A DNA stretch of 64,000 bases from Ensifer sp. BR816 (GTDB taxonomy: Bacteria > Pseudomonadota > Alphaproteobacteria > Rhizobiales > Rhizobiaceae), in contig NZ_KB905370.1 in NCBI RefSeq assembly GCF_000378985.1, positions 3,304,781 to 3,368,780 of the forward strand. Direction: 5' to 3'. The position numbers were made by a program, and so were the translations under genes. The notes under the pieces are model-generated. The model was not told the DNA's origin. It saw only the letters and a program-made list of their open reading frames with translations, and did no database searches. How positions within the stretch are numbered: position 1 is the stretch's first letter; the number at the start of each line of letters is the position of its first letter. Shown one piece after another: positions 43,048 through 52,004 of the stretch.

Positions 43048-44130
43048 CTAGAGGTAACGCGTACTGATATCGACGCTCGAACGCTTCCCTATCGCGTCGT
43101 AGTTCGCCATCAGCCAGTCCTCCGCGCACTGTCGACCGCGGTCACGGAGGTCTACGAGGGCTCCCCACTCGGCATTGAGCTTGCTCGAGACGCTGAGGTT
43201 TCTCATCGTCTCGTCGTCGGAGATGCCATGTACGAAGATGCGCTTGAGACCAAGAGAATTGCCGGCCTCGGAATCGATCAGGTGCGTCACGAAGGCGATT
43301 GCCCGCATCTCCCTCAACAATGAAGAGTTGAAGCTGATTTCGTTGATCCTGTTCAGTATTTCGGCTGCTGTGCGCGGCAGTTCCGTTCGCTCAAGCGGGT
43401 TGATGTGCACCACCAGCACATCCGGCGTCTCGCAGCCGTAGATCAGCGGGAAAATGGCCGGGTTCCCCATGTAACCTCCGTCCCAATAGGCCTCACCGTC
43501 GATCTCTACGGCTTGAAACAGGAACGGCAGGCAGGCCGAGGCCATTACGGCGTCGATCGAGATCTCGTCATTGGAAAAAACCTTGACCTTGCCGGAGCGC
43601 ACGTTGGTCGCGCAGATGCTCAGCTTCACGGGACAACGGGACATTCGGATCGCATCGAGATCGATCGATTGCTCCAGAACCTGACGCAGCGGATTGTAGT
43701 TCAGTGGGTTGAACTGGTAGGGCGAGAGCAGCCGCGTCACCATGTCGAAGATGACGAAGGCCGGCGAATGCTCCAAGGATTTCGACCCGGTCACGCGGTC
43801 GAGCAAACTCGGCTGCAGCGGACTGAAGGCTGCCGCATGGCTGATGCGGCGCCAGAAATTGGCGAGAGCCCTTTGCGCGCCGCTGCGCCCGCCCTCCGCA
43901 AGCCCATAGGCCAGGACGGCGGCGTTCATCGCGCCGGCACTGGTCGCAACGATGCCTTCGAAGGAAAGGTTCGCCTCCTCGAGCAGCCGGTCGAGCACGC
44001 CCCAGGTGAATGCGCCATGCGCACCGCCGCCCTGAAGCGCCAAGTTTATCGTTCGTGGTGGACGGACGTGCACGGACGCCCTTTCATGCTCGTGAGACGC
44101 CGGCAACTTCACGTTGGCGTGCTTGTTCAT
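43048..44130 (-). CDS. patatin-like phospholipase
   Basis: A 360-residue serine lipid acyl hydrolase of the patatin/RssA family. The oxyanion-hole loop is [15 protein letters not shown] near residue 30. The nucleophile Ser lies in [15 protein letters not shown], where the usual GxSxG is ATSAG, as I recall for a PHB-linked subgroup. The catalytic Asp lies in [12 protein letters not shown] 44130 has AGGAGGAG upstream; the GTG/ATG extension to 44157 is rejected. It is read after the 3-hydroxybutyrate dehydrogenase gene (27-base gap), suggesting lipid or polyhydroxybutyrate turnover. It ends at a strong terminator. Confidence 0.85.
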   Translation of the reverse strand: MNKHANVKLPASHEHERASVHVRPPRTINLALQGGGAHGAFTWGVLDRLLEEANLSFEGIVATSAGAMNAAVLAYGLAEGGRSGAQRALANFWRRISHAAAFSPLQPSLLDRVTGSKSLEHSPAFVIFDMVTRLLSPYQFNPLNYNPLRQVLEQSIDLDAIRMSRCPVKLSICATNVRSGKVKVFSNDEISIDAVMASACLPFLFQAVEIDGEAYWDGGYMGNPAIFPLIYGCETPDVLVVHINPLERTELPRTAAEILNRINEISFNSSLLREMRAIAFVTHLIDSEAGNSLGLKRIFVHGISDDETMRNLSVSSKLNAEWGALVDLRDRGRQCAEDWLMANYDAIGKRSSVDISTRYL

Positions 44131-44157
44131 GGCTCTCCTCCTTTTTCGCCACGGCAA

Positions 44158-44988
44158 TCAATGCGCTGTCCATCCGCCATCGACGGGGATCGCTGCCCCC
44201 GTTATGGAGGCTGCGGCACTGGTGCACAGAAAGACACTCAGCGCGCCCATCTCCTCGACGGTCGCGAAGCGCTTGGTCGGCTGGTTCTTCAAGAACACAT
44301 CGCGGATGACGGCATCGCGCGCGATGCCGTGGGACTTTGCCTGGTCGTCGATCTGCTGCTCGACGAGCGGCGTCCAGACATAACCGGGGCAGATCGCATT
44401 CGCCGTTATGCCGAATTCGGCGCCCTCCAGAGCTAAGACCTTCGTCAGACCGATGAGGCCGTGCTTGGCCGCCACGTAAGCCGATTTGAATGGGGATGCG
44501 ACGAGCCCATGAGCCGAGGCGACGTTGATGATGCGTCCATACCCGCGGGCCTGCATTTGGCCATAGGTCGCCTGAACGAGATGGAACGCGGCGGAGAGGT
44601 TGACCGCCATGATCGCGTCCCACTTGACGGCCGGAAATTCGGCAATCGGCGCCACATGCTGGATGCCGGCATTGTTGACGACGATGTCGATGTGGCCGAA
44701 GCGCGCGACGGCGCGCGCCACCATCATCCGGATTGCCTCCGGGCTCGACATGTCCGCGCTGTCGAAGGCGACGTCGACGTCGTTTTCGTCCGCCATCGCA
44801 GCTCGTTGCCCCTCGATCTCGGCCGGGTCGCCGAAACCGTTGAGCATCACCGCGGCACCCGCCCTTGCCATTGCCTGTGCGATGCCGAGACCGATACCAC
44901 TTGTTGAACCGGTCACGATGGCACTGCGGCCCTCGAGCGTTCTGCGCCCGAACATTGAATCGATCTCTGCGTCAGTTGCCTTGAGCAT
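44158..44988 (-). CDS. 3-hydroxybutyrate dehydrogenase (SDR)
   Basis: A 276-residue SDR close to 3-hydroxybutyrate dehydrogenase, which converts 3-hydroxybutyrate and NAD to acetoacetate. The cofactor motif TGSTSGIGLGIAQAMA and the NNAGIQH segment are typical of this enzyme. The catalytic Ser is in VASAHGLVAS, the Tyr/Lys in SAYVAAKHGLIGL, and FLCTSAAASITGAAIPVDGG is the usual C-terminus. A 14-residue extension precedes the family start. ATG 44988 has GAGGAGA. It is divergent from a LysR gene that probably regulates it. Confidence 0.87.
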   Translation of the reverse strand: MLKATDAEIDSMFGRRTLEGRSAIVTGSTSGIGLGIAQAMARAGAAVMLNGFGDPAEIEGQRAAMADENDVDVAFDSADMSSPEAIRMMVARAVARFGHIDIVVNNAGIQHVAPIAEFPAVKWDAIMAVNLSAAFHLVQATYGQMQARGYGRIINVASAHGLVASPFKSAYVAAKHGLIGLTKVLALEGAEFGITANAICPGYVWTPLVEQQIDDQAKSHGIARDAVIRDVFLKNQPTKRFATVEEMGALSVFLCTSAAASITGAAIPVDGGWTAH

Positions 44989-45159
44989 GTAACGTCTCCT
45001 CACGTCTCGGCCGAACAGCCTTTTCGAGTAGAGGATGGCGCCATATTCATTCCAACTGAAATGCTACTGTGCTATGAAATCGATAGGTGAATTGCATTGG
45101 TGCAGGCGCCACGGGCATAGGAAGTTGGCCGCCTCGACAATAACCTTGCGGGGGCGGGT

Positions 45160-46095
45160 ATGGATATTCACCACGTGCGGTATTTCCTAGCAGTCTGCGA
45201 AACGCGGAACTTCACGCGGGCGGCAGAAAAGTCCAACGTGACCCAGCCAGCACTCAGCCGGGCAATTCAACAGCTCGAAGACGAGGTCGGTGGGCTCTTG
45301 TTTCGGCGGGAACGGAACCTGACCCACCTTACGGATCTCGGAAACCTACTTCGACCACGATTCCAATCAATTCTCGACGAACTATCCGGCGTTAGGCAGG
45401 AGGCGTCCCGCTTCCTGTGCCTTGAGGATGCGCATGTGAAGGTCGGCATCATGTGCACAATCGGGCCGCGTCGGTTCACCGGTCTCCTGACCGACTTCAA
45501 CATGCGCCACCGAGGCATCCAGCTTCAGCTCGTCGAAGGCGTGCCGTCCAGGCTTTCAGAGCTGCTCGAAGAGGGAGAGATCGATGTCGCTATCATGGCG
45601 AGCAGCGACCGCTTTCCCGAACGCTTCGACGTGACGCCGCTGTTTCGTGAAAGATTCATGCTTGCCTTTCCCGCCGGTCACCGTCTCTGCCAATACGAGG
45701 CCGTTCCCATCACCGCGATAGATGGTGAAATTTACCTAAGGCGCGTGAACTGCGAATATTGGGATTACCTGACGGACTTGTGCGAGTCCTCTGGCGTGAA
45801 GACGCGAATCTCCTATTCGAGCGAGCGGGAGGACTGGATTCAAAACATGGTGGCCGGCGGACTTGGAATCTGCTTCATTCCCGAATACAGCGCCGTCATT
45901 CCTGGCCTTCAGGTTCGGCCCGTCGTCGAGCCGGAGGTTAGTCGGGAGGTCTGCCTCGTGACCGTCGCGGGGCGTCGGTTCTCGCCGGCCGTTGCCACCT
46001 TCGTCGCAGCCGTCAAATCCTACGGCTGGGCCATGCCGCATTCCAGCATAGACATGCGCCGGTCGGCCGCCGATACCTCACCTCTTCCACAATAG
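45160..46095 (+). CDS. LysR family transcriptional regulator
   Basis: A 311-residue LTTR. The N-terminal HTH reads MDIHHVRYFLAVCETRNFTR, EKSNVTQPALSRAIQQLED and GLLFRRERN. The effector domain (about 90-300) includes HVKVGIMCTIGPRRF and GLGICFIPEYSAVIPGL. The CTIGP and SRLSELLEEGEIDVAIM segments are seen in LTTRs of hydrogen-peroxide/redox type, but without a clear peroxidatic Cys pair. It is divergent from the 3-hydroxybutyrate dehydrogenase gene across 171 bases and is followed by a secreted cupin and an MFS gene; either side could be its target. Confidence 0.88.
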   Translation: MDIHHVRYFLAVCETRNFTRAAEKSNVTQPALSRAIQQLEDEVGGLLFRRERNLTHLTDLGNLLRPRFQSILDELSGVRQEASRFLCLEDAHVKVGIMCTIGPRRFTGLLTDFNMRHRGIQLQLVEGVPSRLSELLEEGEIDVAIMASSDRFPERFDVTPLFRERFMLAFPAGHRLCQYEAVPITAIDGEIYLRRVNCEYWDYLTDLCESSGVKTRISYSSEREDWIQNMVAGGLGICFIPEYSAVIPGLQVRPVVEPEVSREVCLVTVAGRRFSPAVATFVAAVKSYGWAMPHSSIDMRRSAADTSPLPQ

Positions 46096-46206
46096 CTCTG
46101 AGCTATGGAATTCAAAAGCAGGCGGCATTTCTTTGTCGCCTGAATGTCCCGCAATCTCCTCATGCCGGCGGAATGTCTCCGGCCGGACCATAAAGGAGAA
46201 ACGGAC

Positions 46207-46701
46207 ATGACCCAGAAATCCATTGCAGGCCGCCCCTCATTGGTCGTCGCCGTGGCGCTCGGCCTCTTTGCAAGCGCACTCGCGTCGCCGTCGGCCATGG
46301 CGGGCGAATGCCCCAAGGATCAAGTAGCGGCGGATGCGATGGCGCCGGGCGCGACTGCGCCGGAAGGTGTTACCGACGAAGTCCTCGCCTCGATCGATCT
46401 TTCGTCGAAGGGCGGCGACTGGAAAGGCAATGTGCTCAGGCTGCGAAAGCTGGTTGTGCAGCCGGGTGGCGTCGTTCCGTGGCATGCGCATGATGCGCGC
46501 CCTGCCAATATCCTGATCCTTGAAGGCACGATCACCGAATACCGCAGCAGTTGCAAGGTGCCGATCGAGCACAAGGCGGGCGAAGTGACCCCCGAGTTCG
46601 GCGATCTTGCCCATTGGTGGAAGAACAACGGCGAAAAGCCGGCCGTGCTCTACTCGGCCGATATCCTGCCGCCGATGGCGGACAAAGCCGACACCATGTG
46701 A
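46207..46701 (+). CDS. secreted cupin-domain protein
   Basis: A 164-residue exported single-domain cupin. The signal peptide covers about 1-32 (PSLVVAVALGLFASALASPS, cleavage near AMAGE). The cupin metal-site strands are VVPWHAHDARPANILILEGT and the second motif GEVTPEFGDLAHWWKN, with likely metal ligands HxH and a later His. Catalytic role unknown. AAAGGAGAA precedes ATG 46207. It lies 80 bases upstream of an MFS gene and is likely cotranscribed. Confidence 0.8.
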   Translation: MTQKSIAGRPSLVVAVALGLFASALASPSAMAGECPKDQVAADAMAPGATAPEGVTDEVLASIDLSSKGGDWKGNVLRLRKLVVQPGGVVPWHAHDARPANILILEGTITEYRSSCKVPIEHKAGEVTPEFGDLAHWWKNNGEKPAVLYSADILPPMADKADTM

Positions 46702-46781
46702 GCGCCGCGACAGTACAACTTCCCTAACTCGGACGTTTCCGGCCACCGGCGGGAAACGTCCCCGCTCCAGGAGAAAAGGCG

Positions 46782-47981
46782 ATGACGAACCTCGATCGCG
46801 CCGCGCCGGCGCCTGTCTCCGTTCTGGCCAACCCGGCGGCAGAACGCTTGCACTTCGGTATCATTTCACTCATCGCATTTCTGACACTCGTCGATCTCTT
46901 CGCTGCCCAGGCAATCTTGCCGTCGCTGCAGAGGCAGTTTGAGGTCAGCCGTGCCACGATGGGCTTCGCGGTCAACGCCAGCACCTTGGGCATGGCGGTC
47001 GCCGGCCTCGCGGTCGGCATGTTCGGACGCTCGCTCGACCGGCGCAACGGGATTTGGATCAGCCTCACCTTGCTTGCCGTGCCGACGGCCCTGCTCGCTG
47101 TAACCCGGGACATAACGCTTTTCGCCGGCCTTCGCGTGGCGCAGGGCCTGTGCATGGCCACAGCATTCACACTCACCATGGCCTATCTTGCAGAACATTA
47201 TCCGGCCGACCGTGCAACGGGGGCCCTCGCCGCCTATGTCACCGGGAACGTCGCGAGCAACCTATTCGGCCGCATCCTCTCGGCTTGGGTGGCCGATATT
47301 GGCGGGTTGTCGATCAACTTCCTGACCTTCGCCGTTCTCAATCTGGCGGGTGCGGCATTGGTCTGGACCACATTGAACCGGACAGAACGCATGATGCCGA
47401 ACCGGCAGATGCATAGCATCAACGGGAGCTGGCGCTGCGTGCTTGGCAACCGGCAGCTGCAGAGCGTGCTTGCTATCGGCTTTCTGATCCTTTTCGTGTT
47501 CATAGGGACCTACACCTACGTGAATTTCCGGCTCGTTGAGCTGGGTCTCTCGCCCATGGAGCTCGGCCTCGTCTATTTCGTCTTCCTGCCGTCACTGTTT
47601 ACGACCCCACTGGGCGGGGTAATTTCGCGCCGCCTTGGAGCCGCACCGGCGATCATGCTCACCCTCTTGGTCGCGATCCTCGGGCTCATCGCCTTGTTGA
47701 GCAGCGGCCTTGCCGTGGTGCTCTCCGGTCTCGCGCTAGTCGCCGTCGGCACTTTTCTCGCCCAGGCTCTGGCTACAGGCCATGCGGGTCGCATCGCCGA
47801 CGCCGAAAAAGCGGCCGCGAGCGGGGCCTATCTCGCGTCCTACTATACGGGAGGCCTCTTCGGCAGCCTGGTGGTCGGCCAGATCTACGATCACCTTGGA
47901 TGGAGCTTTTGCGTGCTGGCGTTGGTGCTGGCACTCTTGATCGCCATCCTCATGGCTCTGCCTCTACGCGCCAAGTCATAA
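46782..47981 (+). CDS. major facilitator superfamily transporter
   Basis: A 399-residue MFS protein with 12 predicted helices. FGRSLDRRNGIWISLTLLAV is the loop 2-3 region (RxGRR-like) and FAGLRVAQGLCMATAFTLTM is helix 4. The C-terminal half restarts near LQSVLAIGFLILFVFIGTYT. It resembles YnfM/arabinose-efflux-type exporters. CAGGAGAAA precedes the ATG. The substrate is unknown; the neighbouring cupin and LysR genes suggest a stress or metabolite efflux unit. Confidence 0.87.
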   Translation: MTNLDRAAPAPVSVLANPAAERLHFGIISLIAFLTLVDLFAAQAILPSLQRQFEVSRATMGFAVNASTLGMAVAGLAVGMFGRSLDRRNGIWISLTLLAVPTALLAVTRDITLFAGLRVAQGLCMATAFTLTMAYLAEHYPADRATGALAAYVTGNVASNLFGRILSAWVADIGGLSINFLTFAVLNLAGAALVWTTLNRTERMMPNRQMHSINGSWRCVLGNRQLQSVLAIGFLILFVFIGTYTYVNFRLVELGLSPMELGLVYFVFLPSLFTTPLGGVISRRLGAAPAIMLTLLVAILGLIALLSSGLAVVLSGLALVAVGTFLAQALATGHAGRIADAEKAAASGAYLASYYTGGLFGSLVVGQIYDHLGWSFCVLALVLALLIAILMALPLRAKS

Positions 47982-48077
47982 GATCCGATTATCGAAACGG
48001 ACAAGAGACGGCATTACCAAAATCCAGCGGCCGCACGCATCCTTGAGATGCCGCTTGGCAACACAGAGGAGTTTCAG

Positions 48078-48560
48078 ATGATCACGATCAGCAATGGAAT
48101 ACGGTCGACCGCCCTGATTATCACCGCGGTCGCGACGTCGGCTCAAATGTCGATAGCACAGGCAGGGAACAGCGACGGGGTCGTCACCGTCAAAAGCCGC
48201 TATTCGGTCGGCGAAACGGTAGACCGGATCAAGCATAGCGTCGAGGAAAAGGGCATCACGCTGTTCGGCGTCATCGATCAGGCGAAGCTCGGCAACGCCG
48301 CCGGCAACAAGGTACTTCCGTCGCGTCTGGTGACATTCGGCAACCCAGCGCTTGGCACAACATTCATCACCGCCAACCCTCTCGCGGGTCTCGATTGGCC
48401 CGTCCGCGTTCTTGTCTACGAAGCAGAGGATGGATCGGTCTACGCTGCCTATACCGACTTCGACTGGATCGCCAAGCGCCATCGTATTGCAAACAGAAAA
48501 CACGAATTCGTCATGGCGTCGGAGGTGATCAGGGCCGTTACCGATGACGTGAAGAAATAG
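48078..48560 (+). CDS. secreted DUF302 family protein
   Basis: A 160-residue exported protein. The signal peptide is about 1-30 (STALIITAVATSAQMSIAQA). The single DUF302 domain has SVGETVDRIKHSVEEKGITLFGVIDQ and VRVLVYEAEDGSVYAAYTDF. The domain binds or senses unknown small ligands and often appears beside redox or thiol proteins. ATG 48078 has AGAGGAG upstream. It lies 96 bases after the MFS gene on the same strand and may be its third operon member. Confidence 0.8.
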   Translation: MITISNGIRSTALIITAVATSAQMSIAQAGNSDGVVTVKSRYSVGETVDRIKHSVEEKGITLFGVIDQAKLGNAAGNKVLPSRLVTFGNPALGTTFITANPLAGLDWPVRVLVYEAEDGSVYAAYTDFDWIAKRHRIANRKHEFVMASEVIRAVTDDVKK

Positions 48561-48571
48561 TATTCCTTTAA

Positions 48572-48611
48572 GCGCTCGCCTAAACTCTCTAAAATGAGCT
48601 TTGGCGAGCGC
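48572..48611 (+). terminator. inverted repeat after the DUF302 gene
   Basis: GCGCTCGCC at 48572 and GGCGAGCGC at 48603 are exact complements separated by 22 bases, just after the last gene of the rightward group. The large loop makes this a weak terminator candidate. Confidence 0.35.
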
Positions 48612-48840
48612 ATAATCCGTATTGGTCCGCACTGAGCTTTCGATCTGAGCGTCGATTCGCGCTTGCCGAAATGCGTCGCTGGAAAGTGTTCCCGTCAAAA
48701 CATTTGCGATTAGTCCTGAACGTGAACGTCCTGACGGCGCGCACCGGGCTCGTGAAGAACGGCTCCCGACCCAGTGCGGACATCCGAACCCAAGTACCGA
48801 AAGACAAAAGGTACGCTCAAGGTGGACGTTGATTTCTCGC

Positions 48841-49017
48841 CTAAGTCGGCTGCAAGCAGTCACCCAGAAATTCGATGAAGCGTTGCGTCGTTGCCGGAAG
48901 CGGGCGTGTTTCGATGGCGGCGAAGACAGAGCGGCCGCAGTGATGCAGTCGGCCATCGGCCAAATCCTCGGCGACGATTTCCTCCGCCAAAAGGGCGATG
49001 CCTAAGTCGAGCGTGGC
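48841..49017 (-). pseudogene. LysR effector-domain relic
   Basis: The minus strand reads ATLDLGIALLAEEIVAEDLA then DGRLHHCGRSVFAAIETRPL and RFIEFLGDCLQPT before TAG at 48841. This is a LysR regulator C-terminus (GIALLPxxLVAEDLADGRL). No HTH or upstream effector domain remains. The surrounding 48612-49215 has no intact gene. Confidence 0.7.
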
Positions 49018-49215
49018 CAGCTATCCGGCATGCGGCGCATGCAGCCGATTTGAGGAACGTCGACGTGGCTTAACTGCCAGCGGTCTCGAACAGGAGCGCT
49101 CGAAAACAGGACCGCCGCACTGCTCGTTCGTCGGTGGTGAGCCGGCGTTCACCTCGCATCGGATGCAAGGAGACGGAAGGGCGAGCAGGCGGTTGCGTTA
49201 AACATTACTCAGGCG

Positions 49216-50253
49216 TCAGTTCAACTCGATACGTTCTCCCGTTGCCGCCGAGCGTTTTACCGCATCGACTACCCTCAAGGTTTCGAGCCCCTCACGCCCG
49301 CTGACAAGCGGCGGTTCGTCTCCGCGGATCACCTTGCAGAATTGCCTGATCTGCAGAACGAGCGGGTCCTCGTCGTCGACCTCGATACGCGTTTGGTCAA
49401 ATGGTTCCCACCAACTCCGTTTACCAGGATTGCGCCAGACCTCGAGCGACGGAACAGCCAGCGATCCGTGCGTTCCTCCAATCATGTAACAGGATTGCTC
49501 GGTTTTGGGGTAAGCCGGATTCTCTCCGGTTGTCATCTCCCAGCTCCACGGTGCGACCACCGCGTCCGAGACTGTCGCAGTTCCCAAAACTCCATTCTTG
49601 AACTCGATCAGGATCACGGCCGTTTCCTCAACTGCGTTGCCGCGCACCGCGTTGGACTCGCGTGCTTGAACCGCAGCCACATCGCCGAAGAGGTAGCGCA
49701 GATTATCGACATCGTGGATGAGATTGAGGAAAACCGGCCCCGCACCGCGCTCACGACGCCACGAGATGTCGAAGTAATCGTCGGGCTTGAAGAGCCAGAA
49801 CATCGCATTGACAACAAGAACGCGGCCGAGCTTCCCGCTTTCGATGATTTCCTTTGCCTTATGCATCACCGGATTGTGTCGGCGGTGATGGCCGGTCAAA
49901 AGAGGAACACCCTTTGCCTCAGCCGCTGCGATCAGCTTTTCCCCGGACATAATGTCATCGGCGATAGGCTTCTCGATGAGTGCGGGAATGCCGGCTTCAA
50001 CGGCTTCCAACCCGTTCTGGACGTGAGCCGGGTTGGGCGTAGCCACGATGATCCCATCAGGGCGGTCTGCGGCAATCATGTCTGCGAAACTTGCAAACCA
50101 CTTCACGCTGGCTTCCTTGGCAATGGTCTCGCCAACCGGCGTGGGATCGACCACGGCACTGAGTTGCGCCGAGGGCTCGGCCAGGACGTGCTGAATATGG
50201 CGCTTACCGATGAGGCCTGCGCCAAGTACGGCCAGCTTAACCCGTTGGGTCAT
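49216..50253 (-). CDS. Gfo/Idh/MocA family NAD(P) oxidoreductase
   Basis: A 345-residue two-domain dehydrogenase. The N-terminal Rossmann domain has LAVLGAGLIGKRHIQHVLAE, and the EKP motif is LIEKPIADD. The C-terminal GFO_IDH_MocA_C domain contains GPVFLNLIHDVDNLRYLFG, with the catalytic-type His and Asp. This family oxidises polyols and cyclitols such as inositol; quinate or shikimate-like cyclitols are plausible here because the gene ends a catabolic operon with AroQ and AroE. ATG 50253 has GAGGTGACC upstream; a GTG at 50259 is an alternative. It is 7 bases after aroQ. Confidence 0.87.
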   Translation of the reverse strand: MTQRVKLAVLGAGLIGKRHIQHVLAEPSAQLSAVVDPTPVGETIAKEASVKWFASFADMIAADRPDGIIVATPNPAHVQNGLEAVEAGIPALIEKPIADDIMSGEKLIAAAEAKGVPLLTGHHRRHNPVMHKAKEIIESGKLGRVLVVNAMFWLFKPDDYFDISWRRERGAGPVFLNLIHDVDNLRYLFGDVAAVQARESNAVRGNAVEETAVILIEFKNGVLGTATVSDAVVAPWSWEMTTGENPAYPKTEQSCYMIGGTHGSLAVPSLEVWRNPGKRSWWEPFDQTRIEVDDEDPLVLQIRQFCKVIRGDEPPLVSGREGLETLRVVDAVKRSAATGERIELN

Positions 50254-50260
50254 GGTCACC

Positions 50261-50710
50261 TCAGCCCTTGCTCGCCGCCTTGATCATTGTCGCCGCGCGC
50301 CGGATTCCAAGCTGGTATCCTTCTGTTCCAAGGCCGCAGATCACGCCGTCCGCGCGGTGCGAAACGAACGAATGGTGTCGGAAGCTCTCGCGCTTGTGCA
50401 CATTGGAGATGTGGATCTCGATCACAGGCCCTTCAAATGTGTTCAGAGCGTCGAGGATGGCGAGTGACGTATGGGTAAAGGCTGCCGGATTGATGACGAT
50501 GCCCGCACCGTCCTCGCGCGCCTCATGAATCCAATCGATGATCTCGTATTCCCGGTTGCTCTGATGAAAGCGGATTTCATGGCCGAGTTCGGCTGCCAGT
50601 TTGCGGCAGTCCGCCTCTACGTCTGCGAGCGTTTCATGCCCGTAGATGTGCGGCTGGCGTTTGCCAAGCAGATTGAGGTTTGGTCCATTGAGAACGTAGA
50701 TCAGGCTCAT
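50261..50710 (-). CDS. aroQ: type II 3-dehydroquinate dehydratase
   Basis: A 149-residue dodecameric-type enzyme that interconverts 3-dehydroquinate and 3-dehydroshikimate. The start [20 protein letters not shown] carries the active-site loop with Asn, Arg and Tyr. [34 protein letters not shown] and [18 protein letters not shown] supply the His101-type acid and substrate-binding residues. All expected catalytic residues are visible. AAGGA lies nine bases before the ATG. In this operon it is more likely catabolic (quinate direction) than biosynthetic. Confidence 0.93.
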   Translation of the reverse strand: MSLIYVLNGPNLNLLGKRQPHIYGHETLADVEADCRKLAAELGHEIRFHQSNREYEIIDWIHEAREDGAGIVINPAAFTHTSLAILDALNTFEGPVIEIHISNVHKRESFRHHSFVSHRADGVICGLGTEGYQLGIRRAATMIKAASKG

Positions 50711-50743
50711 AGTATATTTTCCTTCTTGAGCACGTTGTCCTGG

Positions 50744-51112
50744 TCAGACGAACGCGATTGCTTGAACAGCAAAATCAGGATCCGACTCGTAGAGATCTGC
50801 GCGCAAGCCGATCCTCCCAGCTTCGAGAGCAGGCGCGGCGATCGCCCGCGCGGACTCGAGAACGGCAGTGAGAAGCTTCTGCTTGGTCTCTGCAGTACGA
50901 CCCGGTGCCATCCGCACGATGATTTGGATGAAATGATTATCGACATCCTCATCGCCCACGCAGGAGTATGTCGCCTCCCGCGCAAGCGTGCGCACGGCGG
51001 AAGGTTTCACGAGGCCGCCATCGCGAACGCAGCGATGCACGGTCAGCGTGAGCCGGTCCATGGCTACGTGCTCGCCTGCGCCCCGGCTATAATCGATGAT
51101 GATATGCGGCAT
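50744..51112 (-). CDS. 5-carboxymethyl-2-hydroxymuconate delta-isomerase-like protein
   Basis: A 122-residue tautomerase-superfamily protein of the CHMI (HpaF) family. It starts MPHIIIDYSRG with the catalytic N-terminal Pro exposed after Met removal. FIQIIVRMAPGRTAETKQKL is the second conserved strand and helix. In homoprotocatechuate degradation CHMI isomerises the extradiol cleavage product. Here the ring-cleavage gene in the cluster is an intradiol enzyme, so the true substrate may differ. It lies 13 bases after aroE and 33 before aroQ. Confidence 0.85.
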   Translation of the reverse strand: MPHIIIDYSRGAGEHVAMDRLTLTVHRCVRDGGLVKPSAVRTLAREATYSCVGDEDVDNHFIQIIVRMAPGRTAETKQKLLTAVLESARAIAAPALEAGRIGLRADLYESDPDFAVQAIAFV

Positions 51113-51125
51113 TGGGATCTCTCCA

Positions 51126-51986
51126 TCAAGCCGACAGGCGGCACAAGTCCATAAAGTGACGGGACATGCGCTCTGCGTCGGGTGCTATCCCGGTGAACAA
51201 TTCGAAAGCCGCTGCTGCCTGGTAGACGGTCATGCCGCCGCCACGAAGGGTCCGGCAGCCTTTTCTTTCGGCGAGAGCAAGGAGCTCTGTGACGAGCGGC
51301 ATATAGACGATGTCGGCGACCCAATGCCGTGGCAGAAGCCATTCCGGGTCGATCGGCAAACCAGGATGGCTCTTCATACCCGTCGGCGTCGCGTGGATAA
51401 GGCCGTCCGCGGAGCCCAGGACGCTGCCGACATCCGTCGTGGCACGAGCACAATCCCTTGAGAACCGATCGTTCAACTGCGCAGCCAAGGTTTCTGCTCG
51501 TTTCGAATCCTGGTCAAAGATCGATAATCTCTCAATACAGAGCTTGATTGCGGCATGCGCCACGGCGACACCGGCGCCGCCGGCGCCAAGCAGGACGGCA
51601 TGCGACTTCGCGACGTCCGGGAGGCCACGCTGGAAATTCTCGTAGAAGCCGTACCAATCAGTGTTGTGGCCGATCCTCTCACCGTTGCGAAAGACCACGG
51701 TGTTGACCGCACCGAGCATCTCTGCATCCTCGGAAAGGCGATTGAGGTGGGCAATCACCGACTGCTTGCACGGATGTGTAATGTTGCTCCCGGCAAAACC
51801 GCGCCGCTCCTCCTCGTCCAGGAGGTCCGGCAGCGCCGAGGCAGGAAGGCCTCGCTCGGCCAGGTCGAGAAGCTCGTAGCGGTAATCGAGGCCCTGATGT
51901 CGAGCTTCCGTTTCGTGGAGAGCCGGGGACTTCGACATTTGAATGTCGGCCCCGATCAGTCCCACGAGGAATTTCTTGTCGTGCAT
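51126..51986 (-). CDS. aroE: shikimate dehydrogenase family protein
   Basis: A 286-residue NAD(P)-dependent dehydrogenase that interconverts shikimate (or quinate) and its 3-dehydro form. The substrate-binding segment is GLIGADIQMSKSPALHETEA, where MSKSPALH matches the SxS motif. The catalytic Lys/Asp pair is in FAGSNITHPCKQSVIAHLN and AVNTVVFRNGERIGHNTDWYGF. The cofactor loop is LLGAGGAGVAVAHAAI, and the adenosine-phosphate pocket has DQDSKRAETLA, where an acidic Asp suggests NAD rather than NADP preference. This fits a catabolic quinate/shikimate dehydrogenase. It is 18 bases after the ABC ATPase. Confidence 0.9.
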   Translation of the reverse strand: MHDKKFLVGLIGADIQMSKSPALHETEARHQGLDYRYELLDLAERGLPASALPDLLDEEERRGFAGSNITHPCKQSVIAHLNRLSEDAEMLGAVNTVVFRNGERIGHNTDWYGFYENFQRGLPDVAKSHAVLLGAGGAGVAVAHAAIKLCIERLSIFDQDSKRAETLAAQLNDRFSRDCARATTDVGSVLGSADGLIHATPTGMKSHPGLPIDPEWLLPRHWVADIVYMPLVTELLALAERKGCRTLRGGGMTVYQAAAAFELFTGIAPDAERMSRHFMDLCRLSA

Positions 51987-52004
51987 TGGTATCGCTTTCG
52001 GACG

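Noticed and set aside
43048..44130. Patatin nucleophile motif ATSAG as a possible inactivating change
   Set aside because: The Ser, the oxyanion loop and the DGG Asp are all present, and I recall the ATSAG variant from other bacterial patatins, so it is not evidence of loss of function.
47976..48956. 326-codon minus-strand frame across the DUF302 gene
   Set aside because: It is a shadow of the DUF302 gene; the real LysR relic on this strand lies in a different frame.
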